64,000 nucleotides of DNA from Brachypodium distachyon (GCF_000005505.3 NC_016134.3:28843584-28907583), one strand, 5' to 3'; positions 23,051 to 36,390 are shown, counted from the first letter of the stretch. The notes: generated by a model not told the origin, from the letters alone. Made by a program: numbers and translations.

Positions 23051-26000
23051 GCATCTGGTCCTGTACTGTACTCTAAGAAAGAAAACGTTGGAACTGATAA
23101 CAGCCGGCCAATTCCTAGTCTTGGCAGGGGCAAAATTCAACAGCTTATCGATTAACTCCAATTAGTATTACAGCATTGCAATTTGCAAGCAGCTCCACTC
23201 TGCAACTTTCAACTTTCTAATGGGTGATCTGCGGTCGAGATCGATCGAGGCGGGTAAACTCAGATCGATGTGTAAGATCTTATCGCGTTGCGTGCTCGCA
23301 AGTGAGTGGCCCGCGACTACTGGTGGTGATCGAGTGTGCTAGCTGGTCTTTTTTGTTAAGAGGATGCAAAAGTGAGCTTCTTATCCCTTCTGCCTAACCA
23401 ACCCAACATCACATTCACACGCTCGTGATGGCTCATCCCCTTAAGATCTTGTCTCCTTGCCCATGTATCTTAGTGGTTGGCGTATTGTGTACATACCTGG
23501 TTATGCAGGAGACATGGAGCATGCTGGAAGCATGGTAGAGGCAATCCAGCCACATGCTTGCACCAGCACCACATATATAACCTACGAAAACCACATGCAA
23601 GCCATACGTCAACAGTGCTCCAAAGTTCAAGCAGCCAATGTCCTCCAGTCTACATCAAACTCTGCTTCGAGGTACTTCTGGATAATTATTTGAGAGAACA
23701 GTACCTTACAAGAGCTTCTTAGCAGTACGGTGGTCCTAGCTGAAGTTGTATCCACTTAGACTATTTCAGAAGTCAAAACTCCTTCGATCAAGGCATCATG
23801 CTAGTGATTACCACTTCTTCAACTTTGATGTACTATTGAAAAAGAAGTCCCATCGACTGCAAGACGTGGAAACATAGTAGCCTGAAGACTGAGGAATGTC
23901 CAAACAGAAATGCTAAGACCGAGACATGACATCATAAACACCCTTTTGCAGTATTTATATATGCTAATCACCGCAAGAAAGAATTATGTACAGTTGATGA
24001 ATCTGTTGGATAGTGCAACAGAAAAGTGGCAAAAATATGCATTTATAGTTGTTTCGAAACCATGATCAGCCTATCAGGGTCCCTGTCTCCATGCCCATAT
24101 TGGATTCTATGAGATTGAACTTTGTGTTATATATACCTTTTGCCTTTTTTTAGTAGATCTGATCTTCCAGATAAAGGTGTCTAACCATTTTTACAGTGCT
24201 AAATCATGCAGATAGTATATGCTACGCATACAAAGTACAGCAAATGGCCGTTGAGACTTTTATGACTTTGTTTCCAGTTCTCCTCGCAATTAATTAAGAA
24301 GAATGGTGGCCAATGAAAATGGAGAACGATTGGGAAACTAAACGAATATATAGTTGAGGGCAGAGTTATGGCCATCTTTACATCATATTAGCAGGAAACG
24401 CGGCATGTTGCCTTAGCTTGTTTTCCGTTTCAGTTTGGCTGTTGTGGAAGCATTATTTGCAAGCTTCTCCATCAATAATCAGATGTGCATTGTTGTGCTT
24501 AAGTTTTATTGCCGTAATGCTCGAGAATAAATAGGTCCAGTGTTACACTTAATTAACATCCCCAAGCCAATGCATGTGAGTAACTTTTCCACAACCATCG
24601 AGCTAGTTAGCAGTAGTGCTATTCCTACAACAAAGTCAAAGAACACATACTTCAGTAACTAACAGAAACTGTTGTCCAGAAAAAGGAAATGAATCTGGAA
24701 AGATCAGGACAGTACATTGGGCACATATTTATTTTTCTTCTTAATAATTTGGAATACTGCTTTATTCATGGCTGCACTAATATGCATGGCATAGGTACTC
24801 CATTATGGAGCACTAGAACAATTGGTGAGGTTATTCCTATCAACAAGGCCAAATGCCCAGCTGGTTTGACTGGATGTTAAATTGCTCTCTATCTTTTTCC
24901 GACATGCTGCGCTAATGACATGAGTGAGCGGACAGGTGCTCAGCAGCTTTATTTTGCTTTTATTGACCTCTGAAAGACCATTATAAGCTTTTTGGGCAAA
25001 TCTGCTTTCTGAAGCAGAAGAGATGAAATGGAGTAAACATGTTTTGGAATTCATACTGCATAGGATAAGTTAGGTCTACAGAAGGTTCTACCCATGACCA
25101 TGAGAAGGACCCAGCACACTAAAGTAGGTGGGATGATATTGTGGAGGCATGCAGATATGATGCAAACCCCAGTATAGCTTTACCTAACACCACAGTCTGA
25201 GCAACTGAAAGATGGGAATATGATGTATCCGCAACATCAATGATGAAGAGTGCATTAACCCCTTCTAGAATGAGGTAGGTCAGGTGCAAAAAATACTTGA
25301 GATCTTTGTCATTGCACCACAACGTGCACCAAACAAGAGATGTAACAAAAGATATTATAAGCTCCAGTGCACCCACCGGGCCACTCTGGTATGATAAAAA
25401 GCATGAAGATATGGGTAAGCTCGATGGATTGGAAGCTTCTATGGATCTTTGTCGTTGCATCATCCGGCCTACCTAACATGCAGATAAACAAACATACTTA
25501 TTCATGTTTTGAAGGCTGACACCATGACTGGAACGTTTTGTTGGTAATTTATTGCACCACTGTCCCTTTCTAACTACCATTTCCAGCTGATGGTACAGAA
25601 GAACAAATAAATAAATCTAGTTGTTGCATTTCAGTTGTTCTACTTTCAAGCACTAGCAACTAGTTAATATAGAGATTGATGTCACTCTGACCCTCTCATG
25701 GTAGCGCAAGAATAAGGTGAATATCTAAATCATGTACGTAATCACACGACTTGTGCTGGTTAGGTACCAAAATTTGTATGGCATCGTGGACAAGAGGAGC
25801 CTATGTAGAGCTGAAGCTAGGCCTTTTTATAGTAATATATTAGCTAAGAAATAAATGTTTATTGTGACAGAAGCTTAGTTAGAAAAGTTTGAGTTCAGAG
25901 GCACAGTCCCGAAGCAATCGGCTGGAAAAATGATGCCATGTAAGGACAATATATCCCAAATGTCTGATAAAGAGAATGGCTGTGCAAAAACTTGATAGGT

Positions 26001-28311
26001 CCAGGAAATGCAATGTTATCTGAAGAAGTCATCCTATCCTAAGAACAGGCATGAGGTGACAAATATTAGAGCATAGGCAAACACAACATCTTGTACCATT
26101 TGGTTGTACACTTGGTAACAGGTTAAAAATACAAAATACCGTTGAATGGACTAGCCAATGAGAACCAACCGTAGCTTGGGTGGTCAGCCAGCGCACAGAA
26201 CTTACCATTTAAAGTCAAAAAAAATGACTAGCCAATTCATCCAAAGCATATGTTATTCTACCAAATCATGCTTAAGAATTTAGAAAAACATGGCAGTCTT
26301 GGGCCTTGGACCTGAATTCTCGACCACCATTTAAACCAAGATTTCAAATTCACAGACCATGCTAACCAAGAAGGGGTGCTACCGTGTGTTGGTAGCACGG
26401 TAGCACCCAAACGGGTGGGAGCACAGAATATTCTCTCCTCTATGATTGATCACTAGAATTCATGCTTAAGCATTTAGAAGAATATGGCAGTCTTGGGCCT
26501 TGGCCCTGAATTCTCGACCACCATTTAAACCAAGATTTTGAATTCATGATCCATGCTAGCCAAGAAAAGGATAAAAACATGTCCTGCTTCTCATAAAATA
26601 CAAAATTACAAATAGAACTGAAGAAAACATTGTCATTTTATAATTTAGCGATCTCAGGGAAATTGGGCTTTTCTTTGGTTCATCTTAGCATGTCTCTTAG
26701 ATTTTCTTATTAACAACACCATCGGGTTATTTCTTTGGGCCGAGGTGGGCTTATTACATGATATGCTCTTTGAGGTCTATAAAACAAGTAGGCCGACGTG
26801 GAATAGAAAATTGAAACTAGAACAATTTATTACGAGAACTGTGAGCAATTTTAAAGAGACCATTCAAATATACAAGACCAAAGTTTCAATGCACCAGAAA
26901 TGTTAATGGGTGCTTGTTAAACAGCGAATAATCAGAGGTGGTAAGAATGAGGCAAGGGACAACATATCCTACCAATAATTCCTTACCAATCACTGTTGAA
27001 TAATACAGATGCCTTTGTTCAGACCAGCAGGCTTTTCCATGCATGTTGTGTTTGTGACTGCAACATCAAATTGTCTCTCGAAAGTTCGATCTGTGCAGAT
27101 GTTCACCCCTGCACAAATGCAAAGAAAACAGTGTTGTCAACATGGTTCAAACTACACGTAATAAAAGAAAAGGAAAATGACACGAAATTACGGTGACTAA
27201 AAAAGGTTGCCCAATTTTCAGCCTAACAGTAGTTAACATTTCAAAAGATTGTTGTATTCAAGGACACAAATACTTAAAGCCACTTTCAAGTCTGAACATG
27301 CCACAAGCTCTAGATGAACTACAAATCACGAGCCGAATCAACTTAAAAAACATTTTGTGAATATTGCCCATAAGGATCTCCTATTGTTCTAACAGATTCA
27401 AATAACAGGAAAAATTTGTTTCCTGCAAAAAAATTTTTAGTATTCAACCTGGAAAGACCAGAGATCAACATTAGTTTGGTGACCAAATATACAAGCCGGC
27501 TCAATAGGAAATAGTAGCATGCAAATGCCTCTATGAACAGGGTGTGTCACAGGTACAATACAGCCTTCCATGATTGAGGACGACATGCAGTCCCACAAAG
27601 GGCCATCTGATCGCAAAATCATGCGTCCGAAATCATATATGGAGCAGAAATTTACAGATTCTCACAAGGAACCAAGAGCAAATTTGTCATTAGTGGCATG
27701 CCGAGACCTCACAACCTCAACCGCTGATTTCAGACACCTGAATGGTCACTGATCCCATTGGATGGCTGCAACCCTGCAACTGATCTACACGCCTCGGAAC
27801 AACGCCCAAACTGACTTAATGTTCATGATTTTTTTTTCTTTTCAGATCTATGCTCCTCGATCAAGAGCAAAATCGAACAGCCAGCAAGTCGAAGCTGAAG
27901 CATCTACATGTGTGCAGACGCGCAGGCATACACACACAGACAATGCGCTACTAAATACGGCGTGGACGAACCGATTGGTCAATAAACCAAGCAGGTGTTG
28001 GGCGTGGGAGAGACATGATCGACAAAGCCAGGCAGGCACACAGAAACGCAAGCAAACACGCCGATCAAATCGCGACTACGTATATGCAAGTTCCACTCAT
28101 TCATGCTCCTCGCAACGCCAGACAACAAACCGATAACGAACCCCCCGAGAATCTCAACCCCGCAAGTTCCCCAACCCCAGGGATTGCTCCGCCGGGTCCA
28201 CGGGCAAAACCCCAACAAAACCTGACGAGCTTAGCCCCTTTCCCCACGGGAACCCCTCCGAGCGATCGGCGTGCAGCGTCCGGTAGCGCGCATCAAACAC
28301 GGACGACAGAG
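23051..28311. other. Intergenic sequence, no supported gene
   Basis: Mostly AT-rich DNA without recognisable exons. The stretch from about 27960 to 28311 is GC-richer and may be a 5' region of some transcript, but no conserved protein is encoded. It ends at the left LTR of a Gypsy element. The internal duplication at 26269-26564 is listed separately. Confidence 0.4.
26269..26564. repeat. Direct duplication of about 100 bp flanking a small hairpin
   Basis: The segment with landmarks CATGCTTAAG, GGCAGTCTTGGGCCTTGG and TGAATTCTCGACCACCATTT occurs at about 26269-26372 and again at about 26459-26564 with roughly ten differences. Between the copies lies a perfect 13-bp hairpin (GGGTGCTACCGTG at 26374-26386, its complement at 26396-26408, 9-nt loop). 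The copies are non-coding. Confidence 0.8.
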
Positions 28312-28603
28312 TGTAACACCTACTGATGATATTGTAGCCAGTCCGGCACATGTAGTGTTGTAGCTTGGGCCGTGTATGCCGTGCTATTGGGCTTTGGGCC
28401 GTGTGTGTGAGCCTGTGTGGTTGGGCTTTGTAAGGTGACCGTGTGTTATAAGCGGCACCAGAATGATATCTGGAATTATCGAAAAGATGAAAGGAAAATA
28501 GATTCCCTGTTCTCCTCCTTGTTCCTCCTTGCTTTACCCTTTCCACACGCAATCCCCGATCTCGCCGGCGACCATCACATCGCTAGGGTGAAGGTTCATC
28601 ACA
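28312..28603 (+). repeat. 5' LTR of the Gypsy element, 292 bp
   Basis: The LTR begins TGTAACACCTACTGATGATA and ends GGTTCATCACA, giving the TG...CA boundary, two bases before the primer-binding site. No second copy of this LTR was found to the right of the element. Confidence 0.8.
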
Positions 28604-28605
28604 GC

Positions 28606-28617
28606 TGGTATCAGAGC
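28606..28617 (+). other. Primer-binding site (initiator tRNA-Met)
   Basis: TGGTATCAGAGC matches the complement of the 3' end of plant initiator methionine tRNA, the usual primer for LTR retrotransposons. It sits two bases after the LTR end. Confidence 0.9.
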
Positions 28618-28800
28618 CTAGACCACCGCTTGCGCTTCACCACTCGACGATGTTCCCGTAGCATCAACCAATCGGTAGCGAGACACTTCGGTGATTCGCT
28701 GTAAATCCGAGATTGGCGTGGGGTCAGTACAGAGGAGGCTGCAACGGCGCCGTCGAAGCCCTCAACTCCGTCCGCACAGACCCGCTTTGTGCTGACTGAG

Positions 28801-30065
28801 ATGGAGGAATTGAAGGACACCTTGTTGGCCCGATTCACGGCGCTGGAGACGAAGTTGGAGTCTGTGGCGACGATGAAAAGTCACCTGGAAGCCATGGATA
28901 CGAAGTTGAGTCAGCACGCAGAGGCACTAGAGCAGATGCAAGTCAAGGTGAATCTAACTATGGACTCCATGAGTAATTCCAAGGAGGAGCAGGCGGGAGG
29001 AGTGCGCCTTCCGCGAGGATCTGGGCTACCACCGCTCCATGTGCCGCGACAGGAGGAGCGGAGCATCATGGGGATGCCCTATGGCATACCCACTGCGCCA
29101 CCACCACCACCTCCACCGCCGCCGCCGCCACCACCGGGAAAGGGCGCGGCCACTACCATACCTCGGGTAGCCTTTTCGCCCACAACCCTTGATGCTATAC
29201 TGGGAGAGTCAAGTGGTCAATTCAGGGAGGACAGTGGCGAGGACGGGAGGCGAGCATGGATGCCAAAAATGGATTTCCCTAAATTTGACGGCACTGATGC
29301 TCGGATTTGGCTGGACACCTGTAACACCTTCTTTCAGCTGTACAATATTGCAGAGGGCTTCAAAGTGTCAGCAGCAACGATGTACATGAGAGGAAATACT
29401 ACCCATTGGTATCAATCTTACAAACTCGCTAGCCCTTGGCACACCTGGCCAGTGTTTTCTGCAGCTTTTATAACTGAATTTGAAGGCTATTTGCAGAGAG
29501 ACAAGACTAGGGATTGTTAACTCTGAAACAGAGTGGGACAGTGGAGGAGTATAAACGTGCCTTTGATATGCTGGTGTATCAAGTTAGGTTGTATGATCCC
29601 CATGTGGGAGGCATGATGCTTGTGCAGCGATTTATCCTTGGGCTCAAACAAGAACTTCGAGCTGCTATAGAAGTGCAGTTGCCAGATTCAGTTGCAGAGG
29701 CAGCATCTTTTGCCGCTGTACAGGAAAGTGTTCTGGAAAGGACTAAGCTCTGGACTACTAAGAGTTATCATAAGAAGCATCCGGCTAAAACTGATACAGT
29801 GGAGCAACACACTAATCAGCCTAAATTTGAAAAAGGAGAGTTGTGGAAGGCTAAACAGCTAAAGGATTACAGGAGAGCTAATGGACTTTGTTTCAAGTGT
29901 GGTGATAAATTTGCTCCTGGCCATCAGTGCCCCGCTGTGGGAGGTCAAATTAAGGCCCTAGTAACATCAGAAATACTATATGATGACGTGTTAGATGTTC
30001 TGGTGGGGGGTCAGCATGAGGAAGAGAATTGCCATGTTTCATTACATGCCTTGTCTGGAGCATGA
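28801..30065 (+). pseudogene. Gypsy gag remnant with zinc knuckle
   Basis: The frame opens at the ATG of MEELKDTLLARFTALE. It includes a proline-rich stretch (about 29095-29140) and the retrotransposon gag domain (MPKMDFPKFDGTDARIWLD onward). It breaks near 29515, where QRDKTRD is followed by a stop and the gag domain continues in another frame (LLTLKQSGTVEEYKRAFDML). The zinc knuckle FKCGDKFAPGHQCP is near 29895-29935. The piece ends at an in-frame TGA at 30063-30065. Confidence 0.88.
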
Positions 30066-31780
30066 GATTCTAGAACAATACAACTGAGAGCCTTAGTGGG
30101 CAACCAAGTACTGCTCTTACTGGTGGACTCTGGTAGTTCACACAGCTTTTTGGATGCTCACATGGTGTCCAAACTTCAGGTTCAGCCCGTTCCATTAACT
30201 CCTACTATAGTGAAGGTGGCTAATGGAGATACCTTACTCTGCACTGACCAAATCAAGGGATTTGAGTGGTGGTTCAATGGTCATACTTTTGAGCATGACA
30301 TGAGGGTGTTACAACTGGGAAGTTATGATGGGATACTTGGTATGGATTGGCTTAAGAGATGGGGTACAATGTGCTGCAATTGGGACAAAAAATGGCTAGA
30401 GTCTGCTTACGAGGGCAAACTGGTGAGGCTTCAAGGTATTAACCCCACACCTCCTGCAGAATTGACAACTGTAACTATGGAGCAGTTGCTTAAACTCATC
30501 AAGGGGAATGATGTCTGGGCAGTGGCAGAACTGAGTACTGTAGAACATGACAAATTGCAGTTCAGCTCTGATTTACCACCATCTGTCAGTCAGCTGTTGC
30601 ACCAATTCAGTGAAGTGTTCAGGAGCCAACTCACTTGCCTCCACATAGAGTCTTTGATCATGCAATCCACTTGTTACCTGATTCTCTTCCTGTGAACAGC
30701 AGACCTTACAGGTATTCTCCACTTCAGAAAGATGAGATTGAGAAACAAGTGACTGAAATGCTTCAAGTAGGTACTATTATTCCTAGCCTCAGTCCATATG
30801 CATCTCCTGTGCTGTTAGTTAAAAAGAAAGATGGTAGTTGGCGTTTTTGCATTGATTATAGAAAGTTAAACACTATCACTGTTAAGAGCAAGTTTCCCTT
30901 GCCCATTGTGGATGAGTTGTTAGATGAACTTGCTGACACCACTGTGTTTTCTAAACTGGACTTAAGGGCTGGGTACCATCAGATCAGGATGCTGCCAGCA
31001 GATGAGGTTAAAACTGCTTTCAAGACTCATCATGGGCATTACCAATTTAGAGTCATGCCTTTTGGCCTTACTAATGTACCTGCCACTTTTCAGTGTGTTA
31101 TGAATTCCATTTTTGCACCCTATGTCAGGAAGTTTGTTCTTGTGTTCATGGACGATATTCTGGTCTATAGTAAAACTCTATCAGAACATGTAGACCATCT
31201 ATCTATGGTGCTTGAAGTGTTGAAGACTAATCAATTTTATGTGAAGCTCAGTAAATGCTCTTTTGCTCAATCTCAGTTAGAATACCTTGGCCATATCATT
31301 TCTGACAAACGTGCTGCCACTGATAGTGAGAAAACTAGAGTCATGCTGGCTTGGCCAACTCCCACTACTGTTACTGAGTCGAGAGGTTTCTTGGGGCTCA
31401 CTAGGTACTACAGAAAGTTTGTTAAGGCTATGGCATCTTGGCCAAACCCTTGACTGTCTTGTTACAGAAAAAGGGATTTCTCTGGTCAGATAGTGCTCAG
31501 AAAGCTTTTGATCAGTTGAAGCAAGCAATGAGTGCAACACCAGTGTTAGCCCTTCCTGACTTTACAAAGTCTTTTTGTGTGGAAACTGATGCATGTGCCA
31601 CAGGAATTGGAGCAGTGCTGATGCAGGAAGGACATCCAGTGGCATTTTACAGCAAGGCACTCAGTGTTAACAATCAGAAATTATCCATTTATGAAAAAGA
31701 GTTTCTGGCTATCATGATGGCTGTGGATAGGTGGAGGCCTTATTTGTCTCGCGGCAGTTTTACCATTAAAATCGACCAAG
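30066..31780 (+). pseudogene. Gypsy protease, reverse transcriptase and RNase H remnant
   Basis: Directly after the in-frame stop the same frame gives the retropepsin-like protease (LLLLVDSGSSHSFLD, catalytic DSG near 30127). A frameshift near 30640 leads into reverse transcriptase: VKKKDGSWRFCIDYRKLN, KLDLRAGYHQIRM and FMDDILVYS, the last containing the catalytic DD near 31150. A further frameshift near 31450 precedes the RNase H domain (FCVETDACATGIGAVLMQ, YEKEFLAIMMAVDRWRPYL). The sequence departs from the family after FTIKIDQ, so integrase is missing. Confidence 0.92.
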
Positions 31781-34319
31781 AGGTGGTTCATGGTCTCCAA
31801 AGACTGATCGCAAAGCAGACACCTCGGCGCGTGAGTCTAGCCAATTTCTCTTTGGAGATGGTAGTTAGAAATTTGCAACAAGGAGATTTTCATCACATCG
31901 AATAAGCGTTACATCAACTATTTCCCTTGATAAAAATGATCGTCATGTCTTTCATCTTTGCAAGGAAACGTTTCGGCTGTTTTTTTTTGCTAAATTATTG
32001 ACACCCTTCAGCTCTGGAGCGTACGAACGGACAAAGATGATGTCATGCTTCGGCATCTTCTCCGAGATGAGTAGTACAATTTTAAGCTCGTGTTCTTTTT
32101 TCTGTTTCTCTTTTTTCCTTTGACTTGTTCTGGATGGACACTGCTTTGTTGTAAGTCAGACTTTTGTATTCTTGGAATATATACTAGTAGGGTGTGTCTA
32201 TTGGGCAGACGCCTGTTTTTTAAGCTGAAACTAGTCGCCTGGTTTCTGGCTTAAAAACAGGCGCCTGTTTTGTTGCTTCTGAACCAGTCGCCTGGTTTAG
32301 TTGACAAAATCAGTCAAATCTCATATGATTCAGCCTGCTGGGCCAAAAAGTAATAATCTGCAAGGTTTGGCGCCAAAAAACAACAATCAAATTCTGCTAG
32401 CTTTGACGCCAAAAAATACATAATTGCAAACTGCAGTAGCAACATTCTGTATGAACATGTAATGAAGGTACAAAATGCAGAGGTGATTTATGGTTTTTTG
32501 TGTGCAAGCGTGTTATCTTCTGCGCAGACAAAAACATTCAAACTCCAATTCCTTCCGGGATAGCCCAAAAACAAACATTCATCAGTGGGCTATATACGCA
32601 TAAGCAAGGCTTAGAGCTAGAGCAGTCTCTAGATACACACATGATAGAATCAACTTGCAAAACACACCATACCATTTGACCTTAGATTACAGGACCAAAA
32701 GCTTGGATGCTAAGTGCATTTCGACTACTTAGTTTTGCTAACATGAAGGCCTACATCAATAACCATAAACATAACCATAGGGTAACCATATATATACATC
32801 ATAGAAACTCTGACCGACAAAGATCATTTAAACCCTCTTGACATAGACTGCTGAGATAGCCTCTTCGAGTCCTCGTTACCGCGGTTCCGCCACTACCCCT
32901 TATCGATCGTCAGTTAGGCAGGGCCCTGCAAAGTCCCGGATCCCAGCCTACAGTTACTTCAAATTTTCAAACACACAAGTCTTAGCATGAATCTTGAGCT
33001 TAAGCCTTAAACTGAACCAGTGCAGGAAGCGAAAACGAACATAACTGACTAGTTGGCCATAGGCGATGTTGGACTAGTTGAAGGTCTGCCCAAACCAAAG
33101 ACATCTCCGGATCCCCACTTCACCAGGTCCTAGAGGTGCAACATAAAGCACAAGGTAAGTTTTCAGCAGGTGGCAAGGGAACTGGCCCATGACAAAAACA
33201 AAAAAAAGATGTGGAAATTAGATAATTGCAGCACAGCTTGGAACATAATTTACTTACACCAAAGAAGAATTTTAGTCTGAAAATTGGAAAATGTAAAACA
33301 ACAGAAAACCAAAATCGCAGACTACAGATAGAAACACCTTATCCCCTAAATCATCATAGGATTTATTACATGTCCACTGTATCCTAGATCACTAAAAGTC
33401 TAAAATATAATTCTTCTCATTAGCCAATGACTGCTTTTGAAAAGAAAGATATCGTGCAAAAATGTAAAGACAAAATGTACATAACACCTACAACTCTGCA
33501 TACCTAGATACAATTCTTGAGACTTGAGCAAGCACAAGTGATCATTATGAAACAAATTTTGGGTTCCACAAGCCTGGAAAATGCCCAAAATTAATAAGAA
33601 AAAGGTTGAAGTATCCATTATCTTGGGAGAAAGCTGATGGACCCATGACAGGCTGATTAACTGCACATGATGAATTGTGGAGTGAGCACAAACTAAATAA
33701 ACACGGAGGACAAAAGCATATCACGATCACAAGTATAGAATTTCTTATCTGTGGAAGTATCAGTTCCCCCTGAACAGAACCCTGTGTGATAACAGGACCA
33801 GGATATATCATACGTATATTGTGAAAAGATGTGCAAAACCTTTTGAACTGAAAGCCAATACTGATATTGAAGCTCATCATGTCATGAGTTCAAAAGAATC
33901 TACAAAGTAGAAGCAGTTTTCTATCACATGAATGCAACGAAATGGCATTGGCAAAAAAAATGCAACGAATTACATGTGAGAGCTGTATCTCAACGTACCA
34001 AACCATAAATGGCAACCGGTTGAAACCCTAACACAAACCAAACAAGATTTAAACTTGTCTTGGGTGGAATTTTGATTTGAACACTCACAGAACCAGTAAT
34101 AGTACAAGGCTACCACCATTTCGACTGAGATAACTCCAATAGAGAGCTGAAAATATACACGATGTCCAAGATGGGGGAACATGAACTGAAAAATGATTTT
34201 AAATGAGCAATAGTTCTTTTGATATATATAGAGTGCTCGGAAGCCCATGCCATGATGCCAATTAAGAAGAAACAGTAATTCATAAACCCTCCACAAGCAA
34301 ATGAAAGCCGGAAAAAAGT
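31781..34319. other. Repeat-derived intergenic DNA, no supported gene
   Basis: Bases 32205-32305 contain four related GYCGCCTGKTTT-type motifs and an inverted pair (GCCTGTTTTTTAAGC at 32211-32225 against GCTTAAAAACAGGC at 32249-32262). The rest is AT-rich with only short ORFs. I see no transposase. Confidence 0.45.
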
Positions 34320-35190
34320 AGAGGATATTAACAATTGCAATTTAATAAACTAAAAATTGCACATGTTTAAATTGCTGTAATTAAAACACAGAGTGTAGAG
34401 TAGAATAATTTTTTTTAAAATAGAACACATACATCATAGAGGGTGCATCGTATGATGTTCAAAAAACAAAAAATAATAGCAATTGCAAATTTAGTAACTT
34501 GAAAATTGCAGAAGTTAAGAATGTTGTAATTAAAGGCAGGGTGTAGTGCAATTTGAATTTAGAAAAAAAAATGGAACATATTCATCATAGGAAAGTAAAA
34601 AAAACAGAGAATATTAGCGATTGCAATTTAGTAAACTAGAAATTGCATAGGTTTAAATTGCTGTAATTAAACCAGAGTGTAATGCAAATTAAATGTTTAA
34701 AAACAGAAGACATACATCATATGATATTCAAAAAACAGAAAATATTAGCAATTGCAACCTAGTAAGTGAAATTACAGAGGTTAAAAATGCTGTAATTTAA
34801 GGCAGGGTGTAGTACAATTTGAATTACAAAAAAATGGAACACAGAAATCATATGATATTAAAAAATAGAGAAATATTAGGAATTGCAATTTAGTAAACTA
34901 GAAATTGCAGATGTTGAAATTGCTGTAACTAAAGGTAGAGTATAGTGCAATTTATATTTGTTATAAAAATGGAACACATAAATTAAAAGGATGCTAAAAC
35001 AACAAAAAGTATTAGCGATTGCAATTCAGTAAACCTGGAAAATTGCACATGTTTAAATTGTTATAATTAGAGGTAGAGTGTAGTGCAATTTAAATGTGTG
35101 TGTAATCAAATAGTAGAATTTTAGCAACTGCAAGTTAGTAAGCTTAAAATTGCTGTAATTAAAGGCAGGGGTGTAGTGCAAAATATGAGT
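34320..35190. repeat. AT-rich tandem array, about seven copies of a 110-140-bp unit
   Basis: Each unit contains the landmarks TATTAGCRATTGCAAYTTAG, AAACTAGAAATTGCA, AAATTGCTGTAATTAAAG, GTGTAGTGCAATTTGAAT and a CATAYATCATA-type end. Units start near 34325, 34475, 34610, 34742, 34872, 35008 and 35118; the last is truncated. Divergence between units is substantial, so the array is old. Related single pieces occur near 36900-37000 and 37785-37865. No coding potential. Confidence 0.8.
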
Positions 35191-36140
35191 TTGTTTAAAG
35201 AAATCATTTCCAAAAAAGGAGGTACAACTTGCATTAACAATTACAAGTTTCTAAGCTTGCAATTGCAACAGATACCCTAAACACCACCACAACAAACCCC
35301 ATGACTATATGAACCATATAATCTCAATCATAAAACACACAAAACAATATCCGCAAAACATATAAGTGAAGGGTGAAACATAGTTTCACAAGGGGAGATT
35401 CGTACCTCCATGAGCATGCTGAAAAAATGGATGCCTACGAAAGATTCTGAAGAAGACATATTAGATGTTAGCAGTCACACAAAAAGAGCAATAGACAGAA
35501 AAGGTACTACTCATATTGCTATGAATTTTTTAATCAAACTACGGGGTGGTGTGAGAGTGGTGCACAGAAAAATTCTACATTGGACCCAAAAATTATAATG
35601 TTGAAACAATAATTTAAGTTGCGGTAGGATAAAAACAGATATTACACAGTGCAACCTGCATGATGCTGAAACACAAGTACACTTACTGAAAGATCGGTAT
35701 GAACAGATCAAAATTAAACATAAAAAAGTCAATCTAAAAGTGATGAGCATATCACTTTCATGTGCGCACTTGCGACAAAAATTAGATCAGATAGTTGTAT
35801 GAGCCTCGACAGCCCCCTGAAAGATGAGATAAGATCAACAGTGTTGCAGGTTAGGCCTAAAATTCCAACCTGAGATACCATCCCTCTAGCTATATAAGTG
35901 AACAGACAAAGCATCAATCATCATCACAAACAGTACTAAATTCACACTGGAAGAGCCCAGGTCCCCACAACCACCACCCCACCACTACAACAGAGCGCAG
36001 GTAGATCCAAAAAACAGCTCTAGATAGATCCACTAAAATAACAACAAAATCGGCGGAGCGCAGTAAACAGCCCAACGACAACACGCGCCAACTCATAGAT
36101 CCCTCCAGCCACCCGAAAAATTCATAGATAAACTCAACAA

Positions 36141-36390
36141 AGCAAATCCACTAACAAGCATGCATAGTACCCCATAGACAGGCAAAAAAATCTCACCCAC
36201 TGCCGTGCAAACCTCACGCGCAGACGAGCATATACCGCGACCTCGCTGACTAACAACCTAAATCAGCAAGCAAATCCACTAACAAGCATGCATAGTACCC
36301 CTTAGACAGGCAAAAAAATCTCACCCGCCGTCGTGCAAACCTCACGCATAGACAAGCATATACCCCGACCTCGCCGACTAACAACCTAAC
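36141..36390. repeat. 128-bp tandem duplication
   Basis: AGCAAATCCACTAACAAGCA starts at 36141 and again at 36269. The two units stay aligned through GTACCCC[A/T]TAGACAGGC, CAAACCTCACGC and CTAACAACCTAA with few substitutions. The second unit runs directly into CACTACTACAG at 36390. Confidence 0.85.

Larger units (their letters stand above)
28312..31780 (+). mobile_element. Ty3/Gypsy LTR retrotransposon, truncated after RNase H
   Basis: The order on the plus strand is 5' LTR, tRNA-Met primer-binding site, gag, protease, reverse transcriptase and RNase H, which is Gypsy order. Similarity stops just after FTIKIDQ at about 31775. Integrase, polypurine tract and 3' LTR are absent. At least three frame breaks (near 29515, 30640 and 31450) and one in-frame stop (30063-30065) show that it is inactive. 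The five bases before the LTR (CAGAG) would be one half of a target duplication whose partner is lost. Confidence 0.92.

Noticed and set aside
25119..25463. 114-codon hydrophobic minus-strand open frame
   Set aside because: Looks membrane-like only because of AT-rich codons; no family match recognised, no neighbouring exons or promoter.
33051..33135. Minus-strand stretch resembling a terminal exon (DLVKWGSGDVFGLGRPS, then a stop) after a CTCTAG acceptor
   Set aside because: No upstream exon in phase was found and no family could be named; too short to support alone.
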